DNA of 16,523 nucleotides. Source: an uncultured Eubacteriales bacterium. GTDB taxonomy: Bacteria; Bacillota; Clostridia; Oscillospirales; UBA644. Each line of letters opens with the position of its first letter. The first letter of the stretch is position 1. Below are positions 6,167 through 11,782 of the stretch, one piece after another. The notes under the pieces were generated by a model. It was not told where the DNA came from, did not search any database, and worked only from the letters and a program-made list of their open reading frames with translations. Where the stretch lies: assembly GCA_905207625.1 (NCBI GenBank), contig CAJLLT010000030.1, positions 1 to 16,523 on the forward strand, read 5' to 3'. The position numbers and the translations under genes are program-made.

Positions 6167-6853
6167 TTGAAGAAAGCACTTCCTTTTTGCTTTGTTCTTT
6201 TCGAGGGACTTCTGTGGGCATATTTTACAGTCATCGATATTTTTCAGCCGGAGCAGTCCACGGTATGGGTCAAGTATGCCGGAATCCTCATTTGCGTTCT
6301 GTTCTCCGGGGTCCTATCCGGGTTTTTACCATGCAGGGACGGGCTTCTGGTCTTTTCCGCCCAGCTCCTGACAGCCTTCGCAGACCTTTTCCTTCTGGTT
6401 CTCAACCGGGATTATCCGATGGGGGTGGGAATTTTCTGCGTAGTGCAGTTTTTTTATTTCCTGCGGCTGAAAATTTCCGGAAACAGGAGCTTTCGTCTGT
6501 CGGCGATACTTCGCCTGGTGCTGACCGCCCTGATGTGGGGGATTGTCTTCTTTTCGTGTGAGGTTTCCCTGCTGAATCTTCTTGTGGGTATATATTTCCC
6601 GAATCTTCTGGTAAATGCCGTTGACGCAGTGCGGAGGCGCCGCAAAACCTTCAGGGATAAGCTTTTTGCCGCCGGACTTGTGCTGTTTGTCTGCTGTGAT
6701 ATTTGTGTCGGACTTTTCAATATCTCCGGGGCTGTCGGTCTTCCGTATTCTGCGGAGAAATTTGTTTCCGCCGGAATGTGGTTTTTTTACTTACCGTCAC
6801 AGGTTCTTATTTCTCTGTCTTGTCTGAGGTTTAATGATGAAAAAGCTTGCTGA
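6167..6853 (+). CDS. Multi-pass membrane protein, possibly YhhN/TMEM86-like
   Basis: A 228-residue, highly hydrophobic protein with about eight predicted membrane helices (near 5-25, 36-54, 58-78, 82-100, 110-130, 133-152, 163-183, 203-220). Acidic residues inside helices, in ADLFLLVL and FVCCDICVGL, recall the buried aspartates of the YhhN/TMEM86 (lysoplasmalogenase-like) family, and the C-terminal FFYLPSQVLISLS also fits that pattern. The resemblance is by motif only and remains tentative. The start is a TTG at 6167-6169: an in-frame TGA directly precedes it, the next Met is far inside, and AAGGGG lies about nine bases upstream. It overlaps the next gene by 20 bases, so the two are co-transcribed. 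No convincing plus-strand promoter was found in 6085-6166. Confidence 0.75.
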   Translation: MKKALPFCFVLFEGLLWAYFTVIDIFQPEQSTVWVKYAGILICVLFSGVLSGFLPCRDGLLVFSAQLLTAFADLFLLVLNRDYPMGVGIFCVVQFFYFLRLKISGNRSFRLSAILRLVLTALMWGIVFFSCEVSLLNLLVGIYFPNLLVNAVDAVRRRRKTFRDKLFAAGLVLFVCCDICVGLFNISGAVGLPYSAEKFVSAGMWFFYLPSQVLISLSCLRFNDEKAC

Positions 6854-7514
6854 ACGCATAATTGCAATTGTTTTTGCCGCAGCGGTAATGTTTTTTATCC
6901 TGACTTTTTCAATAGGTCTGCCGATATATTGCCGCAGTTTTTATTATGCTCAGGTTGATTCCCTGGAACTTCCGGAGCAGACAGGATTTTCCGACAGCGT
7001 TATCCGGGAAGCCTATGACGAACTTCTTGATTATCTGACACGGGGAAGGGATTTCGGTACGGGCGCGCTTTATTGGTCGGAAAGCGGAAAAGCCCATTTC
7101 GAGGATTGTAAAATACTGTTTGATCTCGACCGCAATGTACTTTTTGTTTCCGCTGCCGCCATTGCGGTTTGTGTATTGCTGTCAGTTTTCTGCACAAAAC
7201 AGGATCTCCGTAAAAGCCTTGCCATAGGCGGGCTTTTGTCTGTCGGGATTCCTCTGTGCCTGGGAATAATCGCTTTCTGTGATTTCGATCGGGCTTTTTC
7301 TCTTTTTCACTCCCTGCTTTTCCCCGGAAAAACAAACTGGGTGTTTGACCCTCTGTATGACCAGATCATATTGATCCTCCCGGAAAGATTCTTTATGAAC
7401 TGCGGACTTCTGATCCTCTGTTCGGTTCTGGTTCTTGCCGCAGTGGCGGTGGTTTCGGGGCTTTCCGGAAAAAGACGCAAGAGGAATGGATCTTTACCCG
7501 AAACACAGCACTGA
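6834..7514 (+). CDS. TIGR01906/DUF1461 family integral membrane protein
   Basis: A 226-residue membrane protein with a first helix near 8-30, a long extracytoplasmic loop, then helices near 102-120, 128-148 and 188-208. The pattern GALYWSESGKAHFEDCK in the loop, and FHSLLFPGKTNWVFDP followed by ILPERFF, are characteristic of the TIGR01906/DUF1461 family, common in Firmicutes and of unknown function. The end is basic (GKRRKR). The start codon lies inside the preceding gene (20-base overlap), implying translational coupling with the YhhN-like protein. An ATG-ATG pair at 6834-6839 leaves one residue of uncertainty. The gene ends with a hairpin that overlaps its own stop codon. Confidence 0.82.
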   Translation: MMKKLAERIIAIVFAAAVMFFILTFSIGLPIYCRSFYYAQVDSLELPEQTGFSDSVIREAYDELLDYLTRGRDFGTGALYWSESGKAHFEDCKILFDLDRNVLFVSAAAIAVCVLLSVFCTKQDLRKSLAIGGLLSVGIPLCLGIIAFCDFDRAFSLFHSLLFPGKTNWVFDPLYDQIILILPERFFMNCGLLILCSVLVLAAVAVVSGLSGKRRKRNGSLPETQH

Positions 7515-7540
7515 CAAAACAGAGATTACGCTGTTTGTCA
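7512..7540 (+). terminator. Hairpin overlapping the DUF1461 stop codon
   Basis: TGACAAAACAG (7512-7522) pairs with CTGTTTGTCA (7531-7540) with a single A bulge and an eight-base loop. The 5' arm includes the TGA stop (7512-7514). It is followed by AAAAAG rather than T, so for the plus strand it looks more like an mRNA 3'-end structure than a terminator. Confidence 0.4.
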
Positions 7541-7593
7541 AAAAGCGCCGATTTTCAAATTCAGCATATTCATTCAGGTATATTCAATAACAG

Positions 7594-7622
7594 AAAGAGC
7601 GGGACATAAAGTCCCGCTCTTT
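7594..7622. terminator. Strong bidirectional terminator hairpin
   Basis: A perfect 12-bp stem (7594-7605 with 7611-7622), core AGAGCGGGAC/GTCCCGCTCT, with five-base loop ATAAA and short T-tracts on both sides (CTCTTTTC on plus, CTCTTTCTG on minus). It closes the plus-strand membrane-protein pair and, as the second hairpin met from the right, the minus-strand GGGtGRT operon. Confidence 0.88.
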
Positions 7623-7626
7623 TCAT

Positions 7627-7652
7627 CCCGGATCATCCGGGGGTATTTTTTA
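7627..7652 (+). terminator. Second tandem terminator hairpin
   Basis: A six-pair stem CCCGGA/TCCGGG (7627-7632 with 7636-7641) with a three-base loop, followed on the plus strand by GGTATTTTTT. This backs up the preceding terminator for plus-strand transcripts and lies 24 bases beyond the convergent GGGtGRT stop. Confidence 0.72.
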
Positions 7653-7675
7653 AGTAATGCCGACAGGTCTTTGCC

Positions 7676-8683
7676 TTATTTGCCGACTTTTGCCGCTTCT
7701 TCAACGGCAACTGCAACCGCAACGGTAGCGCCGACCATCGGGTTGTTGCCCATACCGATAAGACCCATCATCTCAACGTGAGCCGGAACGGAGGAGGAAC
7801 CTGCGAACTGCGCATCGGAGTGCATACGGCCCATGGTATCGGTCATGCCGTAGCTGGAAGGACCTGCGCCCATGTTATCGGGATGCAGAGTACGTCCGGT
7901 ACCGCCGCCGGAAGCAACGGAGAAGTATTTGACACCGTTTTCGGTACACCACTTCTTGTAAGTGCCGGCAACGGGATGCTGGAAACGGGTGGGATTGGTA
8001 GAGTTTCCGGTGATGGAAACGCCGACGTTCTCCAGTTTCATGATAGCAACACCTTCGGGAACGTTGTCCGCACCGTAGCATTTTACAGCAGCACGGGGAC
8101 CCTTAGAGAAGGGAACTTCTCTTACGACCCTGACGGTTTCGGTGAAGGGGTCGAATTCTGTCTGGCAATAGGTAAAACCGTTGATTCTGGAGATGATGTA
8201 AGCCGCATCCTTGCCGAGTCCGTTAAGGATAACGCGGAGGGGCTTGTTTCTTACCTTGTTTGCGTTCAGCGCTATCTTTATGGCACCTTCGGCTGCGGCA
8301 AAGGACTCGTGTCCGGCAAGGAAGCAGAAGCATTCCGTTTCGTCGGAAAGGAGCATCTTACCGAGATTTCCGTGACCGAGACCGACTTTGCGGTTTTCCG
8401 CAACGGAACCGGGGATGCAGAAGGACTGAAGTCCGATACCGATGGCAGCAGCGGCATCCGCGGCTTTCTTGCAACCGGACTTAATAGCTATAGCAGCGCC
8501 GACGGTGTAAGCCCAGATAGCGTTCTCAAAGCAGATAGGCTGAGTGGAACGGACGATCTGGTCAACGTCTATGCCTTTGTCAAGAGTAATCTTTTTGCAT
8601 TCATCGATAGAGAAAATGCCGTATTCTTTCAGAACACCGAGGATCTTCGCCTCGCGTCTTTCGTAACCTTCAAACTGAGCCAT
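7676..8683 (-). CDS. GGGtGRT family protein
   Basis: A 335-residue protein of the glycine-rich GGGtGRT family, recognised by SGGGTGRTLHPDN with the eponymous motif at residues 259-265. It is cytoplasmic, with no signal peptide; a hydrophobic glycine/alanine stretch around 55-90 looks like packed core rather than membrane. Nine cysteines (29, 51, 71, 89, 118, 120, 173, 202, 246) include a C-x-C at 118-120, compatible with but not proof of metal or cluster binding. The family is conserved mainly in anaerobes next to a NifU-like protein, as here, and its biochemical role is not established to my knowledge. An ideal AAGGAGG lies nine bases before the ATG and overlaps the stop of the upstream gene (14-base gap), so the two are tightly coupled. 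Confidence 0.9.
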   Translation of the reverse strand: MAQFEGYERREAKILGVLKEYGIFSIDECKKITLDKGIDVDQIVRSTQPICFENAIWAYTVGAAIAIKSGCKKAADAAAAIGIGLQSFCIPGSVAENRKVGLGHGNLGKMLLSDETECFCFLAGHESFAAAEGAIKIALNANKVRNKPLRVILNGLGKDAAYIISRINGFTYCQTEFDPFTETVRVVREVPFSKGPRAAVKCYGADNVPEGVAIMKLENVGVSITGNSTNPTRFQHPVAGTYKKWCTENGVKYFSVASGGGTGRTLHPDNMGAGPSSYGMTDTMGRMHSDAQFAGSSSVPAHVEMMGLIGMGNNPMVGATVAVAVAVEEAAKVGK

Positions 8684-8697
8684 TATACGTTTCCTCC

Positions 8698-9396
8698 TTA
8701 GTCCTTACGGGGGTCAATGTACTTGACCGCTTCCGCGAATCTGCCATAGGTACCCATGGACTGCTTGTAAGCCTCGTTCGGCTCAACGCCCTTCTTGATA
8801 AGGTCGGTCATTTTGCCGAGAGAAACAAATTCGTAACCGATGACTTCATTGTTTTCGTCAAGAGCCATTCTGGTGCAGTAACCTTCGGTCATTTCAAGGT
8901 AGCGGACACCTTTTTCCTTGGTTCCGTACATAGTACCTACCATGGAACGAGCACCTTTACCCAGGTCTTCCATACCGGCACCGATGACCAGGCCGCCCTC
9001 AGAGAAAGCGGACTGAGTTCTGCCGTAAGCTATCTGCAGGAACAGTTCACGCATAGCGGTGTTGATGGCATCGCATACCAGGTCGGTGTTGAGTGCTTCA
9101 AGGATGGTCTTTCCGGGAAGTATCTCCGCCGCCATAGCCGCAGAGTGGGTCATACCGGAACATCCGACGGTCTCAACGAGAGCCTCCTGAATAACGCCGT
9201 TTTTGACGTTGAGGGAAAGCTTGCAGGCGCCCTGCTGGGGAGCGCACCAGCCCACACCGTGGGTATAGCCGGAGATGTCGGTGACCTGTTTGGACTGAAT
9301 CCATTTTCCTTCTTCGGGAATCGGTGCGGGACCGTGGTCACAGCCCTTGGCAACGACGCACATGTTTTCAACTTCTTTAGAACAGTTGTATTCCAT
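8698..9396 (-). CDS. NifU-like iron-sulfur scaffold-related protein (GGGtGRT partner)
   Basis: A 232-residue protein with a NifU_N/IscU-like core: GACKLSLNVKNG with C58, then VGCSGMTHSAAMAAEIL with C79, followed by PGKTILEAL, the classic GCaaaiASaSml..GktleeA pattern. It is longer than IscU (about 130 residues). The third scaffold cysteine expected before an A-L helix is not in its usual context; AYGRTQSAFSEGG stands there instead. Other cysteines (5, 13, 19, 51, 108, 174) could compensate. An Fe-S or metal-related role is inferred from the fold only. The ATG at 9394-9396 has AGGAG 12 bases upstream; a downstream ATG at residue 12 is possible. It is the first gene of the pair with its own promoter. 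Confidence 0.85.
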   Translation of the reverse strand: MEYNCSKEVENMCVVAKGCDHGPAPIPEEGKWIQSKQVTDISGYTHGVGWCAPQQGACKLSLNVKNGVIQEALVETVGCSGMTHSAAMAAEILPGKTILEALNTDLVCDAINTAMRELFLQIAYGRTQSAFSEGGLVIGAGMEDLGKGARSMVGTMYGTKEKGVRYLEMTEGYCTRMALDENNEVIGYEFVSLGKMTDLIKKGVEPNEAYKQSMGTYGRFAEAVKYIDPRKD

Positions 9397-9436
9397 TGAA
9401 ATTTAAATCTCCTTTCAAATTGTCAGATACACAGTT

Positions 9437-9465
9437 ATTATATAACAAAACCTGATTTTTTTCAA
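9437..9465 (-). promoter_or_regulatory. Promoter of the NifU-like/GGGtGRT operon
   Basis: TTGAAA (9460-9465) and TATAAT (9437-9442) on the minus strand with exactly 17 bases between them. Predicted start about 9430, leader about 35 bases. It begins 33 bases after the stop of the upstream amidohydrolase gene; no strong terminator separates them, so some read-through is likely. Confidence 0.85.
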
Positions 9466-9497
9466 GTGTAATTTTTAACATTTGCATGAAAATTGAC

Positions 9498-10307
9498 CTA
9501 TTTTACGGCTTTGAGAAAATTTTCCGCATTCCGGAACATTATCCGTTCAAGCGTTTCACTGTCAAGGTTGAGTTTTTCTATCCGGACGAATTCATCCTCC
9601 GCGGACCACATGGGGAAATCGGTACCGAACATCATTTTTTCTTTATCGTATTTGTTCAGCAGATTCACCGCAGTTTCCGGAGTCATTCCGAAGAGGGAAC
9701 TGGAGGTGTCGTAAAAAAGTCCTGTGTCCGCCAGAAGTTCCGCCGCCTCCTGCCACTGGCTGTATCCTCCGAAATGAGCGGCAACAGCTATAAGATCAGG
9801 GAATTTTTTCATTACTGCTTTAAACTGAGGAGGGGTAGAGTAGTGATAACGGTTATCACCGGCATGGAAAACGATCGGTATTTTTTCCGCCTGAGCCTTT
9901 TCGTATACCGGATCCATAACCGGGTCATCCACTGCGAAAGCCTGAAAATCAGGATGGAACTTAAGTCCCGTGATTCCTTTTGACCTTATGTAGTCTATTT
10001 CGTCCGTCATGTTTTCCATTCCGGGATGCACCGTTCCGAAAGCGGTAAATTTATCCTTGTACTGCTGCATGACCGAAATAAGGAATTCGTTGATATGTCT
10101 TACCTGCGCCGGGACTGTTGCCGTGCTCAGAATGAAACTGTGGCATATCCCGTTTCGGTCCATCTGATCCAGCAGTGTGTCCAGAAGCCCGATACGGGAC
10201 ATTTCAATGCCGTAAAAGGCACCGACGGATGCGGTTGCTTTTGCGGCAATTTTTTCCGGAAAAATATGGGTGTGTGCGTCAATAATTCTGCCTTTGTATT
10301 TCTGCAT
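9498..10307 (-). CDS. Metal-dependent amidohydrolase (amidohydrolase 2 family)
   Basis: A 269-residue TIM-barrel hydrolase of the amidohydrolase 2 (ACMSD/decarboxylase-like) group, which uses a divalent metal to hydrolyse C-N or C-O bonds or decarboxylate aromatic acids. Ligand motifs: IDAHTHIFP (H12, H14), GLKFHPDF (H118), IVFHAGD (H148), AHFGG (H178) and MFGTDFPM (D230). No signal peptide. The start ATG has AGGGAGAG nine bases upstream. The gene stands alone, with its own promoter embedded in the terminator of the VanZ-like gene upstream and the NifU-like promoter just downstream. Context gives no hint of the substrate, so the family call is firm and the reaction is not. Confidence 0.88.
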   Translation of the reverse strand: MQKYKGRIIDAHTHIFPEKIAAKATASVGAFYGIEMSRIGLLDTLLDQMDRNGICHSFILSTATVPAQVRHINEFLISVMQQYKDKFTAFGTVHPGMENMTDEIDYIRSKGITGLKFHPDFQAFAVDDPVMDPVYEKAQAEKIPIVFHAGDNRYHYSTPPQFKAVMKKFPDLIAVAAHFGGYSQWQEAAELLADTGLFYDTSSSLFGMTPETAVNLLNKYDKEKMMFGTDFPMWSAEDEFVRIEKLNLDSETLERIMFRNAENFLKAVK

Positions 10308-10333
10308 GGTTTCTGTCTCTCCCTCTGATGTTG

Positions 10334-10365
10334 AAAATACCGGGAATATCTCTCTTCCCGGTATT
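10334..10365 (-). terminator. Terminator of the ABC-GntR-VanZ operon
   Basis: A perfect 10-bp stem (10336-10345 with 10356-10365, AATACCGGGA arms) with a ten-base loop. On the minus strand it runs into a four-base T stretch, so it is probably a moderate terminator. It lies about 55 bases past the VanZ-like stop, and its upstream arm shares bases with the -10 of the next promoter. Confidence 0.7.
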
Positions 10366-10391
10366 ATAACTCTTATTTATGCAATTTTCAA
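10363..10391 (-). promoter_or_regulatory. Promoter of the amidohydrolase gene, interleaved with a terminator
   Basis: TTGAAA (10386-10391) and TATAAT (10363-10368) are 17 bases apart on the minus strand. Predicted start about 10356, inside the hairpin, so transcripts from here lack the upstream arm and cannot form the terminator. Leader about 49 bases. Confidence 0.82.
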
Positions 10392-10419
10392 TAAGGGAAA
10401 TAAATTTGTCGAAATCATT

Positions 10420-11130
10420 TCAAACCATTGTCGCTTTGCGGATAATTCCGTTTATCACCGGGACCTTCATCAGCAGGCAGATCACGGCGGCTCCCGCGGT
10501 ATTGAGTATCACGTCGTCTATGTCGCAGGTCCCGGTCATAAAGATCAGCTGAAGCAGTTCTATCGTAACGCTTATCCCGAGACAGAGAAGTATCGACCTG
10601 AGTGTCCGTTTCCTTTCCGGAAGGATCAGTGTCAGCAATAATGCCACCGGCATCAGTACCGCAAAGTTTCCCGCAAGATTCACCGCGACAAAACCGGTCC
10701 CGTATTCTGCCGGGTATACTGTGAGCATTTTCCATATCATCGAAAAAGGTATGTAATTGAGATGTTTTTCGGCGTAGACAGGATCGGAAAGCGCTCCGGA
10801 GGCAAATATGTTTCGGGTGAAGGCGAATCTGCCCAGAGCCGGGTCAAACAGTGTCACGTCCGCGATAAACAGCAGATATACCGCGAGGATGATTATCAGC
10901 CCCCGGCGCATCATTCTCCTGCGGTTGTCTCCGACGGATGTAAAGGCGAACAGGAATCTTGAAAAGTAAAACGTAACGATATATGCCGCACACAGAACCG
11001 TTTTTGTCAGTACAGGCTGTATCTGACCGGAGAAAAACAGCGCTTTTACAAGCATGACTAAAATCACTGCCGATGCCGTGTACAGTATTGCGGAGCACAG
11101 CCGTATGAGAGTTCTTTTTCCCGGTGTCAT
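10420..11130 (-). CDS. VanZ-like membrane protein
   Basis: A 236-residue membrane protein with a VanZ-like C-terminal domain. It has about six hydrophobic segments (near 10-32, 43-63, 76-92, 148-170, 178-198, 208-222). Family hallmarks are VNLAGNFAVLMPVALL at 150-165, ending in the conserved N-x-x-G-N...P pattern, and IELLQLIFMTGTCDIDDVILN with E191, D205-D206 and N210. VanZ proteins are linked to low-level glycopeptide or lipoglycopeptide resistance in some species, but the domain is widespread and most members have no proven role. Its ATG overlaps the preceding small GntR-like gene by four bases (ATGA), making it the last gene of the ABC cassette and co-regulated with it. Confidence 0.87.
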   Translation of the reverse strand: MTPGKRTLIRLCSAILYTASAVILVMLVKALFFSGQIQPVLTKTVLCAAYIVTFYFSRFLFAFTSVGDNRRRMMRRGLIIILAVYLLFIADVTLFDPALGRFAFTRNIFASGALSDPVYAEKHLNYIPFSMIWKMLTVYPAEYGTGFVAVNLAGNFAVLMPVALLLTLILPERKRTLRSILLCLGISVTIELLQLIFMTGTCDIDDVILNTAGAAVICLLMKVPVINGIIRKATMV

Positions 11131-11408
11131 AATTCTTCCTCGGCTTTTTCAAGTATTTGCTTCAGGGTTTTAATTCCGATCCCGGCGGATAAAAGCAGAG
11201 TTGCCTCTTTCCGGAAAATTTCCAGTTTTCTCCGGCAAAAAGCCTCAGTCGCCCTCTTCGGGGAACAGGCGATGACCCTGACGTGTCCGGAAGGGGCGTT
11301 CAGGAAGCCTTTCCCCGTCAGTTCCCGGAACAGACTATCGGCGGAATTCGGATTGACTCCGAACTCCGCTGCCAGTGTGCGGGCAAAGGTATCGTTTGTA
11401 TGCCTCAT
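11127..11408 (-). CDS. Short GntR-like paralogue, possible N-terminally reduced regulator
   Basis: A 93-residue protein that aligns by eye with the C-terminal three-quarters of the regulator encoded just upstream. EFGVNPNSADSLFRELTGKG matches its ALGINPNTIQKAYTELDRRG, and LLSAGIGIKTLKQIL matches LLRAGIGVQTLIDVI. It lacks the first roughly 25-30 residues, which form the first helix of the winged helix in YtrA-type proteins, but keeps the recognition-helix region, the wing and the C-terminal dimerisation helices. It overlaps both neighbours by four bases (ATGA at each end). It may be a decayed duplicate, or a working modulator that forms heterodimers with the full-length regulator. The intact reading frame and tight coupling favour a working gene. 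Confidence 0.72.
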   Translation of the reverse strand: MRHTNDTFARTLAAEFGVNPNSADSLFRELTGKGFLNAPSGHVRVIACSPKRATEAFCRRKLEIFRKEATLLLSAGIGIKTLKQILEKAEEEL

Positions 11409-11773
11409 TTTTCGTTGCTTGCGGCGTTTATGACATCGATAAGTGTCTGAACACCGATTCCCGCGCGGAGAAGTCCGATAGCCGAGGCTTTGAACTCCGG
11501 AAGCTTTTCTTCTGCCCGTGCCTTAAGCACCTGCATCACGTTTTTGCTTACATAACAACCCCTTCCGGAGGAGGAAACGATTATTCCTCTGCGGTCAAGC
11601 TCAGTGTACGCTTTCTGTATGGTGTTCGGATTTATTCCCAGAGCAGAGGTGAGTTCCCGGATAGACGGAAGTTTGTCTTCAGGTTTCAGGACTCCGGCAA
11701 GAACAAGGCTTTCCGCCTGTCTGACGATCTGCTCAAACACCGGGATCCGGCTTTGCTGGTCAATAAAAAACAT
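11405..11773 (-). CDS. GntR-family regulator, YtrA subfamily
   Basis: A 122-residue DNA-binding protein: a winged helix-turn-helix at about 8-75 (IPVFEQIVRQAESLVLAGVL, then LPSIRELTSALGINPNT with the recognition helix) and a short two-helix C-terminal dimerisation region typical of YtrA regulators, which lack a large effector domain. Such proteins usually repress the ABC transporter operon they sit in. Here the gene follows the ATPase and permease genes rather than leading the operon. The ATG is preceded by a perfect AGGAGG five bases upstream, which overlaps the permease stop (TAGGAGG). A palindrome over the operon's start site (15405-15433) is its likely operator. The inducing signal is unknown; in relatives it is often a cell-wall antibiotic. 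Confidence 0.9.
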   Translation of the reverse strand: MFFIDQQSRIPVFEQIVRQAESLVLAGVLKPEDKLPSIRELTSALGINPNTIQKAYTELDRRGIIVSSSGRGCYVSKNVMQVLKARAEEKLPEFKASAIGLLRAGIGVQTLIDVINAASNEK

Positions 11774-11782
11774 ATCTTCCTC

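Noticed and set aside
6025..6234. 70-residue N-terminal extension of MscL
   Set aside because: It would include the mscL promoter itself, and the conserved MscL start has GGGAG six bases upstream.
7778..8701. A 307-codon plus-strand open frame opposite the GGGtGRT gene
   Set aside because: It is the antisense shadow of a strongly codon-biased gene with an excellent ribosome binding site; the antisense product resembles no family and has no ribosome binding site or promoter of its own.
9466..9497. AT-rich inverted repeat after the amidohydrolase stop as a terminator
   Set aside because: The arms are A/T only with mismatches and a long loop; it is too weak to call.
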